64,000 nt of DNA from Cheilinus undulatus (Eukaryota > Chordata > Actinopteri > Labriformes > Labridae): NCBI RefSeq assembly GCF_018320785.1, contig NC_054881.1:44360329-44424328 (forward strand). Direction: 5' to 3'. Made by a program: the position numbers and the translations under genes. Position 1 is the first letter of the stretch. Each line of letters starts with the position of its first letter. Shown in pieces: positions 1-19,084 of the stretch. The notes beneath the pieces are model-generated. The model made no database searches and was not told the DNA's origin. It saw nothing but the letters and a program-made list of their open reading frames with translations.

Positions 1-2943
1 GGTTTATCAGGGTCCAGTCTCTGGGTTTATCAGGGTCCATTCTCTGGGTTTATCAGGGTCCAGTCTCTGGGTTTATCAGGGCCCAGTCTCTGGGTTTATC
101 AGGGCCCAGTCTCTGGGTTTATCAGGGCCCAGTCTCTGGGTTTATCAGGGTCCATTCTCTGGGTTTATCAGGGCCCAGTCTCTGGGTTTATCAGGGTCCA
201 GTCTCTGGGTTTATCAGGGCCCAGTCTCTGGGTTTATCAGGGCCCAGTCTCTGGGTTTATCAGGGCCCAGTCTCTGGGTTTATCAGGGTCCAGTCTCTGG
301 GTTTATCAGGGTCCAGTCTCTGGGTTTATCAGGGCCCACTCTCTGGGTTTATCAGGGTCCAGTCTCTGGGTTTATCAGGGTCCATTCTCTGGGTTTATCA
401 GGGTCCATTCTCTGGGTTTATCAGGGTCCAGTCTCTGGGTTTATCAGGGTCCATTCTCTGGGTTTATCAGGGTCCATTCTCTGGGTTTATCAGGGTCCAG
501 TCTCTGGGTTTATCAGGGTCCAGTCTCTGGGTTTATCAGGGTCCAGTCTCTGGGTTTATCAGGGCCCAGTCTCTGGGTTTATCAGGGTCCAGTCTCTGGG
601 TTTATCAGGGCCCAGTCTCTGGGTTTATCAGGGCCCACTCTCTGGGTTTATCAGGGTCCAGTCTCTGGGTTTATCAGGGCCCACTCTCTGGGTTTATCAG
701 GGTCCAGTCTCTGGGTTTATCAGGGCCCAGTCTCTGGGTTTATCAGGGTCCAGTCTCTGGGTTTATCAGGGTCCAGTCTCTGGGTTTATCAGGGCCCAGT
801 CTCTGGGTTTATCAGGGCCCAGTCTCTGGGTTTATCAGGGTCCAGTCTCTGGGTTTATCAGGGCCCAGTCTCTGGGTTTATCAGGGTCCAGTCTCTGGGT
901 TTATCAGGGCCCAGTCTCTGGGTTTATCAGGGCCCAGTCTCTGGGTTTATCAGGGCCCAGTCTCTGGGTTTATCAGGGTCCATTCTCTGGGTTTATCAGG
1001 GTCCAGTCTCTGGGTTTATCAGGGTCCAGTCTCTGGGTTTATCAGGGTCCAGTCTCTGGGTTTATCAGGGTCCAGTCTCTGGGTTTATCAGGGTCCAGTC
1101 TCTGGGTTTATCAGGGCCCAGTCTCTGGGTTTATCAGGGTCCAGTCTCTGGGTTTATCAGGGTCCAGTCTCTGGGTTTATCAGGGTCCAGTCTCTGGGTT
1201 TATCAGGGTCCAGTCTCTGGGTTCATCAGGGTCCAGTCTCTGGGTTCATCAGGGTCCAGTCTCTGGGTTCATCAGGGCCCAGTCTCTGGGTTTATCAGGG
1301 TCCATTCTCTGGGTTTATCAGGGTCCATTCTCTGGGTTTATCAGGGTCCAGTCTCTGGGTTCATCAGGGTCCAGTCTCTGGGTTCATCAGGGTCCATTCT
1401 CTGGGTTTATCAGGGTCCAGTCTCTGGGTTTATCAGGGCCCAGTCTCTGGGTTTATCAGGGTCCAGTCTCTGGGTTTATCAGGGTCCATTCTCTGGGTTT
1501 ATCAGGGTCCATTCTCTGGGTTTATCAGGGTCCAGTCTCTGGGTTTATCAGGGTCCATTCTCTGGGTTTATCAGGGTCCAGTCTCTGGGTTTATCAGGGC
1601 CCAGTCTCTGGGTTTATCAGGGCCCAGTCTCTGGGTTTATCAGGGTCCACTCTCTGGGTTTATCAGGGTCCATTCTCTGGGTTTATCAGGGTCCAGTCTC
1701 TGGGTTTATCAGGGTCCAGTCTCTGGGTTTATCAGGGTCCATTCTCTGGGTTTATCAGGGCCCACTCTCTGGGTTTATCAGGGTCCAGTCTCTGGGTTTA
1801 TCAGGGCCCAGTCTCTGGGTTTATCAGGGTCCAGTCTCTGGGTTTATCAGGGTCCATTCTCTGGGTTTATCAGGGTCCATTCTCTGGGTTTATCAGGGTC
1901 CAGTCTCTGGGTTTATCAGGGTCCAGTCTCTGGGTTTATCAGGGCCCAGTCTCTGGGTTTATCAGGGTCCAGTCTCTGGGTTTATCAGGGTCCACTCTCT
2001 GGGTTTATCAGGGCCCAGTCTCTGGGTTTATCAGGGCCCAGTCTCTGGGTTTATCAGGGCCCAGTCTCTGGGTTTATCAGGGTCCAGTCTCTGGGTTTAT
2101 CAGGGTCCAGTCTCTGGGTTTATCAGGGTCCAGTCTCTGGGTTTATCAGGGCCCAGTCTCTGGGTTTATCAGGGTCCATTCTCTGGGTTTATCAGGGTCC
2201 AGTCTCTGGGTTTATCAGGGGCCATTCTCTGGGTTCATCAGGGTCCATTCTCTGGGTTTATCAGGGTCCAGTCTCTGGGTTTATCAGGGTCCACTCTCTG
2301 AGTTTATCAGGGTCCAGTCTCTGGGTTTATCAGGGTCCATTCTCTGGGTTTATCAGGGTCCAGTCTCTGGGTTTATCAGGGGCCATTCTCTGGGTTCATC
2401 AGGGTCCATTCTCTGGGTTTATCAGGGTCCATTCTCTGGGTTTATCAGGGTCCACTCTCTGAGTTTATCAGGGTCCAGTCTCTGGGTTTATCAGGGCCCA
2501 GTCTCTGGGTTTATCAGGGTCCATTCTCTGGGTTTATCAGGGTCCAGTCTCTGGGTTTATCAGGGCCCACTCTCTGGGTTTATCAGGGTCCAGTCTCTGG
2601 GTTTATCAGGGCCCAGTCTCTGGGTTTATCAGGGCCCAGTCTCTGGGTTTATCAGGGTCCAGTCTCTGGGTTTATCAGGGCCCAGTCTCTGGGTTTATCA
2701 GGGTCCAGTCTCTGGGTTTATCAGGGTCCATTCTCTGGGTTTATCAGGGTCCAGTCTCTGGGTTTATCAGGGCCCACTCTCTGGGTTTATCAGGGTCCAG
2801 TCTCTGGGTTTATCAGGGCCCACTCTCTGGGTTTATCAGGGTCCAGTCTCTGGGTTTATCAGGGCCCAGTCTCTGTGTTTATCAGGGTCCATTCTCTGGG
2901 TTTATCAGGGTCCAGTCTCTGGGTTCATCAGGGTCCAGTCTCC
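1..2943. repeat. 23-bp minisatellite array, about 128 copies
   Basis: The 23-bp unit gggtttatcagggtccagtctct is repeated without spacers from the first base of the window, so the true left edge is not visible. Variation is concentrated in a few positions, giving four common forms of the variable segment: tccagtc, cccagtc, tccattc and cccactc. Rare variants include gggttcatc and one or two gagttta units. There is no real reading frame. The array lies just upstream of thnsl2, and because the first coding exon of that gene is preceded by a splice acceptor, the array may sit inside a 5'-UTR intron. Confidence 0.97.
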
Positions 2944-2946
2944 GGG

Positions 2947-3208
2947 ACACCTTATGACTTCTGCTCAGGTCACCCTGACCCTGATAAACCCAGAGACTGG
3001 GCCCTGATAAACCCAGAGACTGGGCCCTGATAAACCCAGAGAAGGGACCCTGATAAACCCAGAGAAGGGACCCTGATAAACCCAGAGAAGGGACCCTGAT
3101 AAACCCAGAGACTGGACCCTGATAAACCCAGAGAAGGGACCCTGATAAACCCAGGGTCTCTCTGGGTTTATCAGGGTCAGGGTGACCTGAGCAGAAGTCA
3201 TAAGGTGT
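2947..3208. repeat. Perfect 50-bp inverted repeat enclosing a reversed minisatellite segment
   Basis: The left arm is 2947-2996 and the right arm 3159-3208; the right arm is the exact reverse complement of the left over 50 bp. The arms contain unique sequence (acaccttatgacttctgctc and its complement) plus the edge of the minisatellite. Between them, about seven 23-bp units run in the opposite orientation to the main array (2997-3158). The structure looks like an inversion or fold-back duplication at the array boundary and could form a long hairpin or cruciform. Confidence 0.95.
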
Positions 3209-3374
3209 ACAACCTCTGATCTGTTTTGACCACGATCACTCATTTTTGGAGTCTTTTCCCAAAAGGAATACTGAGTCGTGTATCGGCAGAAATCTGACTT
3301 TAAACATCAGTATCATCAGTATTTTCAGAGTCAGTGTGTCTCTAGAGAAGACGAAGCACATCCATGCCCAACGC

Positions 3375-3403
3375 TCCTCTTTCGTCTGTTTCAGGTCTGT
3401 CTG
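3375..3403 (+). other. thnsl2: Probable splice acceptor and 5'-UTR start of thnsl2 coding exon 1
   Basis: A pyrimidine-rich tract ends in tttcag at 3389-3394, only nine bases before the start codon at 3404. This is a strong acceptor context. It suggests the first coding exon starts at 3395 and that a noncoding exon lies upstream, beyond the palindrome or outside the window. The open frame that continues upstream of 3404 is then intronic and not an N-terminal extension. Confidence 0.6.
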
Positions 3404-10595
<7,192 letters not shown>

Positions 10596-10875
10596 TCATT
10601 AAATACGCTGTAAAGTAGACTGGACGTTAAAGCTTTAAAGGTGTCAGATTCCAGCAGCTCAACCTTGAACTCTCTTATCTGGAGTTAAAGACAGAGAAAC
10701 TCTTGTTTTTTTGACTTTGACCTCAAGTGTCGTAACATTTATCTTTTTATTCCTGCAGTGATGAGCCCATCAAGTGTCCTCAGTGTTCACTCTTCTGCAA
10801 CTTTAACTCAAATGTTTATCCATGCAAGTCAATGAAATCAAGCGCTTCTCTGGAAGTTTGATGGTCTTAACCCCA

Positions 10876-10881
10876 AATAAA
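10876..10881 (+). promoter_or_regulatory. thnsl2: AATAAA polyadenylation signal of thnsl2
   Basis: A canonical hexamer lies 281 bases after the stop codon, giving a short 3' UTR. It is the first canonical hexamer I see downstream of the gene. Confidence 0.6.
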
Positions 10882-10914
10882 ATTTTCTTGAAATTAAAGA
10901 CTGCTGTATTTCTT

Positions 10915-11330
10915 AGGAAGGAGAGATAGGATGAGGAGCTCAGCCATCCAGAGGGAGCTTAGAGGAGAGCTGCTGTCACTCCTTTCACATTCACAGGAGC
11001 CACTTTAGGAGGTTCAGGAATTAGGATGCCTCCTGGTTGACTCCCTGAGGAGGTCTTCCAGGCACAGGACAGTCCCAGAAATGGCTGGAGGATTATGTAT
11101 GTATGAATGAATGAGATTTATTTTGGTTCACTCACAACAAACAAAACAATCAACAAAGTCAAAGTGAATTCCCCCTTATCTTGGTAACTCCACAGGATCC
11201 CCCTCAGGGGGAGCTGGAAACTAACGCTGGGGAGAGGGATGTCTGGATCAACTCGTTGGGCCTGTTTAGCCACGGCGACCGAGCCCCGAACGAGCAGCAG
11301 GAAATGATTTTTAAATGTAAACCTTCCCTC
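10915..11330 (+). mobile_element. Non-LTR retrotransposon 3' end with a small insertion
   Basis: The segment gatgaggagctcagccatcc starts a stretch typical of the C-terminal tail of fish LINEs, continuing through ttaggatgcctcctggttga. It resumes at about 11185 with gatccccctcagggggagct and gctggggagagggatgtctg. About 100 bp of unrelated sequence separate the halves. The coding frame is decayed. Confidence 0.7.
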
Positions 11331-11399
11331 CTCATGATAGTTAGAACAATACATGATAGTTATAACAATAAGGTATTAGAACTACTCTAATAGATATGA

Positions 11400-12175
11400 A
11401 ATCAGGAGTATCTGTCAATTTTCTCTGAAAAAGCCCCAATTTTTTTAATAAAAAAAAAAGTCCATTTTATTTTAGTTTGTAAAGTCACACATTTACAGGA
11501 AAGAAAATTCAGAATTTTACTTTATTTAAAAAGTCATAAATTTATGAGGACAAAAATGTAAAAAATTCAAGTTGAATAATATGTAATTTTGGCTTTATAA
11601 ATTCATGTTTAGACAGTTATATTTTCCCAGCATTTTAAAGTCATAAATTTAAAAGAAAGCTAAATGAAAACTGTGTCAGATAGCTCCAATTGACAGAAAT
11701 GTCTAAGTCCAGATAATGATGATGCTGTGTCCCAGTAAAAAGTAGAACTTTATAATCCTCTCAACTGCAGGAGAACTGATTCATCTGGTGTGAAGTTCTT
11801 CCATGCAAATAGTTAAACTTGACTTTTTAATAAAAATAAATAAATCCATGTTTTGGCTTTTATAAATTTACAACTATTTAAACCTGAAAATTTTAAATAT
11901 TCCCATAAATGTCTGCCTTTTTTTTTACCTGAAATATTGTAACTTTTTTTTTTCAACTGAAAGTTGTGAATATTTTCCTGTTAATTAATAACTTTTAACC
12001 TTGAAAATTTTGAGGATTTTTTTCCTGGTAAATCTTTGCCATTTTTAACTAAAAAAGTTTTTCTTGTAACCCAATTTTTTTTAACTTGAGAATTTTTATT
12101 TTTTTATATCAAATTTATGTTTCTTTTTTACACTTAAAACTACTAAGACCTTCATGTTTTTTTTCTGAAGAAAAT
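11400..12175. repeat. A/T-rich degenerate repeat in the thnsl2-dqx1 intergenic region
   Basis: Diverged units of the same sort as 5826-6434 occur here, with repeated forms such as aaagtcataaatttatgagg and T-rich stretches around ttaacttgagaattttt. No gene is seen. Confidence 0.55.
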
Positions 12176-13129
12176 GGACATATTTTTCTTCTTAGGGTGG
12201 CCCTTATACACCATTGTAATAGCTAAAACACTACCAGGGTTATTTTAGAACGATAGCTGATCCCTGAAGGAACATATTACAGTCGTTGTAAAACTGCTCT
12301 GGTTTGCATCATTGATTCATGCTGGGAAACGTTTCAGGTTAGAAATGTCAGAAGCCAGTGAGTATTTGAGAAATGAGGAGCTTAAGAGATCCTTGACTGC
12401 AGTAAGGCCTGCGAGACAGATTATGTAAGACCTTTATCCAAAATGTGATCCCTTCTGACTCAAAAAACACAGGATAGTGACCCTCAAAATGTCAAATTCA
12501 ATGAGTAGATTACAAACAATTAAAAGTAACACACCAGTTCAGCCTTTAATGCAAATATACAGGTAAATAATAAAACAGATCAGTGAGACAAAAACATTAT
12601 TGACAGCAACATGATGATTTCTATGGAAACTCTCTAAACAAAGAATTAAAGGATAATTAATAAACTGAGTTAATGTTGATAAGGTTACAGCACAAAAATG
12701 AGAAAGACAAAGCTGATCAAGATCAATTTACCACCGGTGCAGCATGCTGCACACTGACCACAAGATAACAGGTTCAACATGCAGGTCTGCAGGGGCCCAG
12801 CAGAGGTCGCTCATGCTACACAAAGCACTGTTCCCATTGGAAACCCACAAAACTGCAACATAAACAGCCTTTATACAGTAAAATGGCAACATTTAGGCAA
12901 GTAGAGGCAAGTGGAACTATTAACACAGTTAAAAAAGGGTGAAAGCTAAAGATTGCTTACTGAGCTAAAAAGAGCTCACTGAGTAATAGAGGGACAGAAT
13001 TATATTTCTCCGTTTTATAATAAAGTTACTATTTTTACTGCTTTGTAATGTTTGGCCATCAGTTCATTCAATTAAAGTCTTGGTGCGTTGATCCAACAAT
13101 TCAAAAAGAGTTATTATAAAGGCATTGTG
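12176..13129. other. Intergenic sequence without a recognisable feature
   Basis: This is the gap between the thnsl2 side and the dqx1 promoter. It is A/T-rich with no convincing exon, RNA gene or intact mobile element that I can recognise. Confidence 0.5.
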
Positions 13130-13470
13130 AGTATATCGTTTATTAACCGGAGTTTTCCGAGGGGCCGTGAATGCAGCACGAGATTTGACAGCTCGACAGC
13201 AAACATGGCGGCTGCTAGCTAAAACAAGCAGTGAGCACCTTCGTGTTTTACTGTCATTATCAGCGGGAAACGACCAGAAACGGTGAATATTTTCACGGAC
13301 AAACACTGGTGGGAGTTATATTTATCTGTCCCTGCTGTTTTCTGGAGTCGTTATCCGGTATGTGAAGCTGTTTTTTAACGTCAGACAAACCGAAGTGAAC
13401 CGACACAACAACGGGGAGCTGAGAGTCAGTCGGTCCGTTTGTTCCTCTCCCCGTCCGGGATGTTCCCCAG
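13130..13470 (+). promoter_or_regulatory. dqx1: CpG-rich promoter and probable noncoding first exon of dqx1
   Basis: Base composition changes abruptly to CpG-rich. The segment aaacatggcggctg at 13201 fits the YY1 consensus found at many TATA-less promoters. The region ends in tgttccccag followed by gtaaga at 13471, a strong splice donor. The next plausible acceptor on the strand that leads into a gene is ttcctgcag before 20880, which opens the dqx1 coding exon. In the joined mRNA, ATG TTC CCC AGG TAA makes a tiny upstream reading frame across the junction. That exon 1 belongs to dqx1 is inference. Confidence 0.55.
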
Positions 13471-14504
13471 GTAAGACCGGAGGGACATTTCTACAGTCTA
13501 GTCCTCTTTAAAACCTTTTATTTGTGATTCAGGGCTATTTTAGGAAACATTAGGCCCGTCTGTGACTGCCAGCTGACAACCTGCTCCAGGCTCCATTTAA
13601 ATAAAGTACCCTGATTGTTCTATGATCAGAATTATCGATACTCTCGATACTTAACAATTAAAATAAAAATTAAAACGATACTGTCTGTTATCGTCATGAT
13701 AATACGATCGAAAAGCACCAAACCATCTCTATTTCTTAAGGCAGGGTCATAGGGGAGTAGTGAAAGCAGATTAAATAAGAAAAGTTAAATTTAGACAGTT
13801 TAAAGGAGACAGGCCAATTTTTGGGAACTAAAAAGTAGAAATAATCTTTTACTGACTATGTAATATTAAGTGGACAATGTGGACCACACAATCAAATGTT
13901 GATGTTATTTAGCTTCATGATGGTGAAACTGGCTGTTTTATTTTTGTAGTAATGGTTAGAGTTAGCCGGCTCTAATATCAGAACTAAGAAGTAATAAAGT
14001 CCTGTTTGCCGTTTTACTTTTTAGCTTTATCTGCAGTGTAAATAGGTACTTGTAGATTGTGGTAGGAATACTTAAGTAAAATGATATTTAGAAGGTGTTC
14101 ATTGTTGTTAAAAGGTAGTAATGTAATAGGTTAAAAACTGAATATGCAACAGAGTCTTTAAATGTATAAAGAGGTATGATGTAGCGCTGAACAATTGGCA
14201 AAAGTAATCTAATTCCTTTTTTCCCCCAGTAATGCGATTGCTATTTAATATTTGATTCTTGTGCATTTTTCAAACAATTCAAGCAATAAATCATTCTGTA
14301 TCATAACCCACCATCAGTCAGGAACACTCATCATACATTTAACCATTTTATAGCAGAATTGATGTAGTAAGTTTTAACTTAGCAGAGAAGGCTCTGCTCT
14401 GAAGATGCTACCTGGGTTAGTTAGCAGCTTCGACTTTTCAGGGAGTGCAGAAACCTCCATCTGAATAGTTACATAAATGACAATGTACTGAAAACAAATT
14501 ATTT
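13471..14504. other. dqx1 intron 1, left part, with hAT-like end
   Basis: Mostly unrecognised A/T-rich intron. At 14186-14250, tagcgctgaacaattggcaa followed by aatctaattccttttttccc resembles a widespread hAT-type terminal sequence; a diverged inverted relative is near 16280-16410 (ttcagccctag, with cccccaatattgcat on the minus strand). Confidence 0.4.
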
Positions 14505-15440
14505 TAGAAGCAATTAATCCATAGAAGAATGAATCTGAACATGAGGGTACAACAAGCTTTAGTCCATAAAGGAGGAGGCTGGGGTGGAGGAGGTGGAGCT
14601 TTAGTCTATCACGGAGGAGGCTGGGGTGGAGGAGGTGGAGCTTCAGTCTATAAAGGAGGAGGCTGGGGCGGAGGAGGTGGAGCTTCAGTCTATAGAGGAG
14701 GAGGCTGGGGTGGAGGAGGTGGAGCTTCAGTCTATAAAGGAGGATGCTGGGGTGGAGGAGGTGGAGCTTCAGTCTATAGAGGAGGAGGCTGGGGCGGAGG
14801 AGGTGGAGCTTCAGTCTATAGAGGAGGAGGCTGGGGTGGAGGAGGTGGAGCTTCAGTCTATAAAGGAGGATGCTGGGGTGGAGGAGGTGGAGCTTTAGTC
14901 TATCACGGAGGAGGCTGGGGTGGAGGAGGTGGAGCTTCAGTCTATAGAGGAGGAGGCTGGGGTGGAGGAGGTGGAGCTTAAGTCTATAAAGGAGGAGGCT
15001 GGGGTGGAGGAGGTGAAGCTTTAGTCTATCACGGAGGAGGCTGGGGTGGAGGAGGTGGAGCTTCAGTCTATAAAGGAGGAGGCTGGGGTGGAGGAGGTGG
15101 AGCTTAAGTCTATCACGGAGGAGGCTGGGGTGGAGGAGGTGGAGCTTCAGTCTATAGAGGAGGAGGCTGGGGTGGAGGAGGTGGAGCTTTAGTCTATAGA
15201 GGAGGAGGCTGGGGTGGAGGAGGTGGAGCTTGAGTCTATAGAGGAGGAGGCTGGGGTGGAGGAGGTGGAGCTTTAGTCTATAGGGGAGGAGGCTGGGGTG
15301 GAGGAGGTGGAGCTTTAGTCTATAGAGGAGGAGGCTGGGGTGGAGGAGGTGGAGCTTTAGTCTATAGAGGAGGAGGCTGGGGTGGAGGAGGTGGAGCTTT
15401 AGTCTATAGAGGAGGAGGTGAAGCTGGTTATAATATGGCC
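14505..15440. repeat. 42-bp G-rich minisatellite (about 20 copies) with conserved left flank
   Basis: From 14571 the 42-bp unit ggaggaggctggggtggagg plus aggtggagcttcagtctata and two more bases repeats about 20 times, ending near 15420. The left flank at 14505-14565 (caattaatccatagaagaat, then gaatctgaacatgagg) matches the flank of a second array at 40635-41155 on the opposite strand. Open frames across it in three frames are artefacts of a period divisible by three. Confidence 0.92.
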
Positions 15441-16419
15441 ACAGCTGGGAGTTTGAACTAATGCTAGGCTTCATCAATAATAGATAGATTTAACTTGTTA
15501 TTTCTGTTCATATTGACATTTGATACCCATTGCTTTATTGAAGGGATTGTCATTTTTATGTCTCTCATTTTGCATAAAAACAAGACTTACATAAACCAAA
15601 ATAGAAACCATTAAAAACAGTGAAACTTAAATTATTATTGCATAATGTGCATAAAATCTCTGCTGCAAAAAATAATATATAAAACTGCTATTTTGACAAA
15701 TTTCAAGTTAAAGAAAATTGCAACTCCTGTGATTTGTAAATTGCAGCAGGCCATATCGCGATTTAATCTAGTTTGTGTTTAATTTCACAGCCCTAGTATG
15801 AAGTATTAATTAGGTTTAATATCAGATTTATATAAATTAATTCTTTTTTTATTAAAAAAATTTAGAACCTTGAGGTGTTTAAATTAATTAAATGTTTGTT
15901 ATGCATATGATATAAAAATGTTTAATTGTGTTTAATAATAATTATCTCACTAACAATTCAGCTAACGCTGAGAAAATAACTGACATTAAGATTAATTTAT
16001 AATATAGCTGTTGAATTTTTCAGATCACAGAATATCTCTTTAACCTGACTTGTGCCAAAATTCAGTTTAAAACTTCCTTTTGCAGCAGAGATGTTCTACT
16101 CTTCACGTCATTTAAACATTTAAGCCTCAGTTTTTATTTAGAATAGAATAAAAAAAGCTCTTCTTCTACTACTTTTATTAGCCTACTTATTAAGAATAGG
16201 AATGACATAAAAATGGTTATTCCCTTTAAAACATTAAATCAGAATCAGAATAATTATTCTATTGTTTTATCTGAAGTGTTCAGCCCTAGTTAAATATATC
16301 TAATATGGTATTGGTTTTAATTCTGAATGATTTATTGAAGATGACGAACTTGCAATAATGCAATATTGGGGGAAAAATGACACTAAGATTACTTTACCAA
16401 ATCATCTAACCATAATAAC
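15441..16419. repeat. A/T-rich transposon debris in dqx1 intron 1
   Basis: Several short motifs match hAT-type ends: cacagccctag at 15787-15797 and ttcagccctag at about 16279-16290, with blocks such as aatgcaatattgggggaaaa. No boundaries or coding capacity could be set with confidence. Confidence 0.35.
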
Positions 16420-19084
16420 AATCAACATCATTTTGATTATAATGTGCCAAAAATACAGCTCTACCTGAGGTTTAAAAAAAAACAACTACACCTCTCTGAT
16501 TACGTGTTATTATTTCATTGTTATTCATTAGGTGTTTTGTCTTTTGTTTGGTAAATTCAGGTGTATTAACGTTTTACTGAGGTGTTAATAGATTCACTCG
16601 TTTCCCTTTTGAAATACTAAACATAAAAATAAAAGCAGACAGGTGAATCCTACTAAACATTGCTGGTAAACTCGTGCACATAGCTTAAATTGCACAAAAA
16701 CATTGTGAGCATTTCCCCACAGGTGGTTGCTTGTGATTTTTTGCATTTGAAAATAAGAAACTACTCAGAATTGGGGGCACAGGGATTCTGTTTCATTATG
16801 ACATGTGCTGATATGGTTTTATTTTTTTCCTAGGATCATAAAGATTTGTGCTCTCATATTCTGACTGTGCTTTTTAAAGCATATCGGTTTGAATTGTGTG
16901 CATGTAAATATTCTGTTTTTATTAGAGTATAATGGATGAAGTAGAATAAACAGATATTAGCTGTTAAAGCTTCTTTTGTTGAGTCTATAATAAAAGCACC
17001 TGAAGGTGAATGATGGCTCCACCCTGGGATGACTCCTGTTAGATAATCCTGAATCCAGACAGAAAGGAGGGACCGTGACAAAGAGAGAGCAGCGATGATG
17101 CTCCTGTTTCCTCTAATATGTGATGTTAATGAGTGCTACCAGTAAGATCTGCTGTGGTTTGACTGGGTCGGTGTTGATAGCATATTAGTTCCAGATTTTA
17201 GCAGCCCTCTCTCTGATACTTTTGTAAGCCTTCAAAAGGTGCTAGATCTCTGCTTTCTCTTTTTGATTCTTTGGGCTTTTATTTTGATAGGACAGTGGAC
17301 AGCATCACAAAGTGGGGTGAGGTGTGAGAAAGGAGCCGCAGGCTGGATCTGAACTTGGTTGTCCCAGAGGAGAACACTCTCTGTACATGTGGCCCAGACA
17401 AGACCTCTACACTTCCAGCATCTAGATCCTTTTTTCTCAAGCTAAATATTGTCAGGTTTGTCACAGCTACAGGAATATTTCTATCTCAGTCTGGAGGTGG
17501 TGATGACCTTATCACCAAGCTCAGGACTGTTTCCCCCTAATCACAGAAGAAATAAAATCATGCTTTAGAAAGGCATTAATCTCCTTTATTTCATGGACAA
17601 CCACAGGAGTAGGAGCCTGTGACTATTTTTTGACTTGAGCCTCTGTTTTCTAAAAACAGAACTGAACCAGCTCAGCGTCTGCAGGCTTTTCTCTCTTAGC
17701 ACGTCACGTCTGTCGCAGCTGTCAGACATTCACGCTTGCTGGCATCTGGGTGGAGGCCCACATTCCTGAGATAAATACCAAGCGTGCTGCAGGTTCTTCT
17801 GAAGGGCCTTTTTAGTGGAGGGATGTGACGTGGCCTCTCACATCTACTCCACATCGATGTTTGAAATACCTGCAGTCAAATATCTGTGACTTCCTGCCTC
17901 CTCAGACTGAACTTGAAGGTAAAGCAGAGGTGAACTGGCACTGCAGTAAGCCACAGTCTTTTTAAACAGGACCATGGCTTTAAGCATTCAGTGACAAAGC
18001 ATGCATGGAGGCTGGGACACATCAGGCTAAAGACTGATCTATATCTATATATCTATATCTATATGAATCTGCTGGGTGAGATTATCGGCCCTTGTTAGTT
18101 TGTGATTGAATCTGTTTGGATTAGGGCTGCAACAACATATAAAAAATGGATGAAAATCTAATTTGGTTATCGGTTGTTGTATCGTGCAGTTATCACATCA
18201 CTTGGCATGGCAGAAGCTGTTTACATGCAAGCTTGTGCTTTATAAATAAAGTTTTCTTCCTCTTCTTTCTGTGATAAGAATATTTTAATGATAGCCAAAA
18301 ATGTTGAGGAGTAAGGTTCATTATTTTTCATGAGGAAGAGCCAAAGGCCTGTATTAAGTAGGTTTAATTTGATTTAATGTGTCGGGATAAAAACATTAGT
18401 GTTGGACATTTAACATCCATGATATTCCTCCCATGGTGCAGCTTATACGTCTGTCTACTGGAGATGGGAGAGAGAAGAGTGAGACGGTGTGTGTTCATGT
18501 GTGCACCAGGAGTGACAGTGAGTATTAAGGCATTAATGAGCTAACGATAGCCTGGCCAATCAATGAGTGACAAAGGTCTCTAGGGTTATAATATCATTAA
18601 CCTTCTAATGCTGCGGCTCCCTTTATACTGATGGATAAGCTGTTTGACTAGTTTGATCTTTATGCATAAATGAAGCATGTGTTTGTTACTGAGCTTCATG
18701 CTAAAGCAGAGTTAAGAGTCAGAGATCTTTAGCTGCTCAGTAAAGACAGGAATCCTTCAGCCGAAGTCAGCCAGAGAGGATGAATGAGACGCAGTGAAGC
18801 CCCCCCATTGTTTTTTTCTAACAAACCTGAGCCGACCCGGGGCACATGTAAACATAGTGCAGTCAAAAATAGAAACAAATGTAAGATTTTGTTTTTAATA
18901 TCACCAAAGAAAAGGTCAAATAAGACTTGTTTTAGAAAAAGATAACTGTCTAGGGTTAGGGTAGATAAAATGTACTTGTATTTTTGGAGGCTAATACACA
19001 TCTGTGCAAAATAATTTTGATAAAGCCTTGCATCCCCTCTAGTACCCTGCTGGACCCCAGGTTAGGAACCAAGAACTTAGGAGA
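16420..19084. other. dqx1 intron 1, middle part
   Basis: No gene is recognised. Around 17270-17400 the text ttttattttgataggacagt, then ggagccgcaggctggatctg, resembles a common fish interspersed repeat. A tct-ata-type microsatellite lies at about 18035-18065, and tagggctgcaacaaca near 18125 is a solitary hAT-like end related to 43137-44084. Confidence 0.45.

Noticed and set aside
1..2943. CRISPR-like regular repeats
   Set aside because: Units are contiguous 23-bp copies with no unique spacers, and the genome is eukaryotic.
3278..3403. A 42-residue N-terminal extension of thnsl2
   Set aside because: It runs through a polypyrimidine tract and acceptor, and the family start MKYCSTRGG fits 3404.
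14374..15477. A 367-codon minus-strand open frame with [14 protein letters not shown] repeats, and glycine-rich plus-strand frames
   Set aside because: They are translations of the 42-bp minisatellite, whose length is a multiple of three, so all frames stay open. No splice or start context supports a protein.
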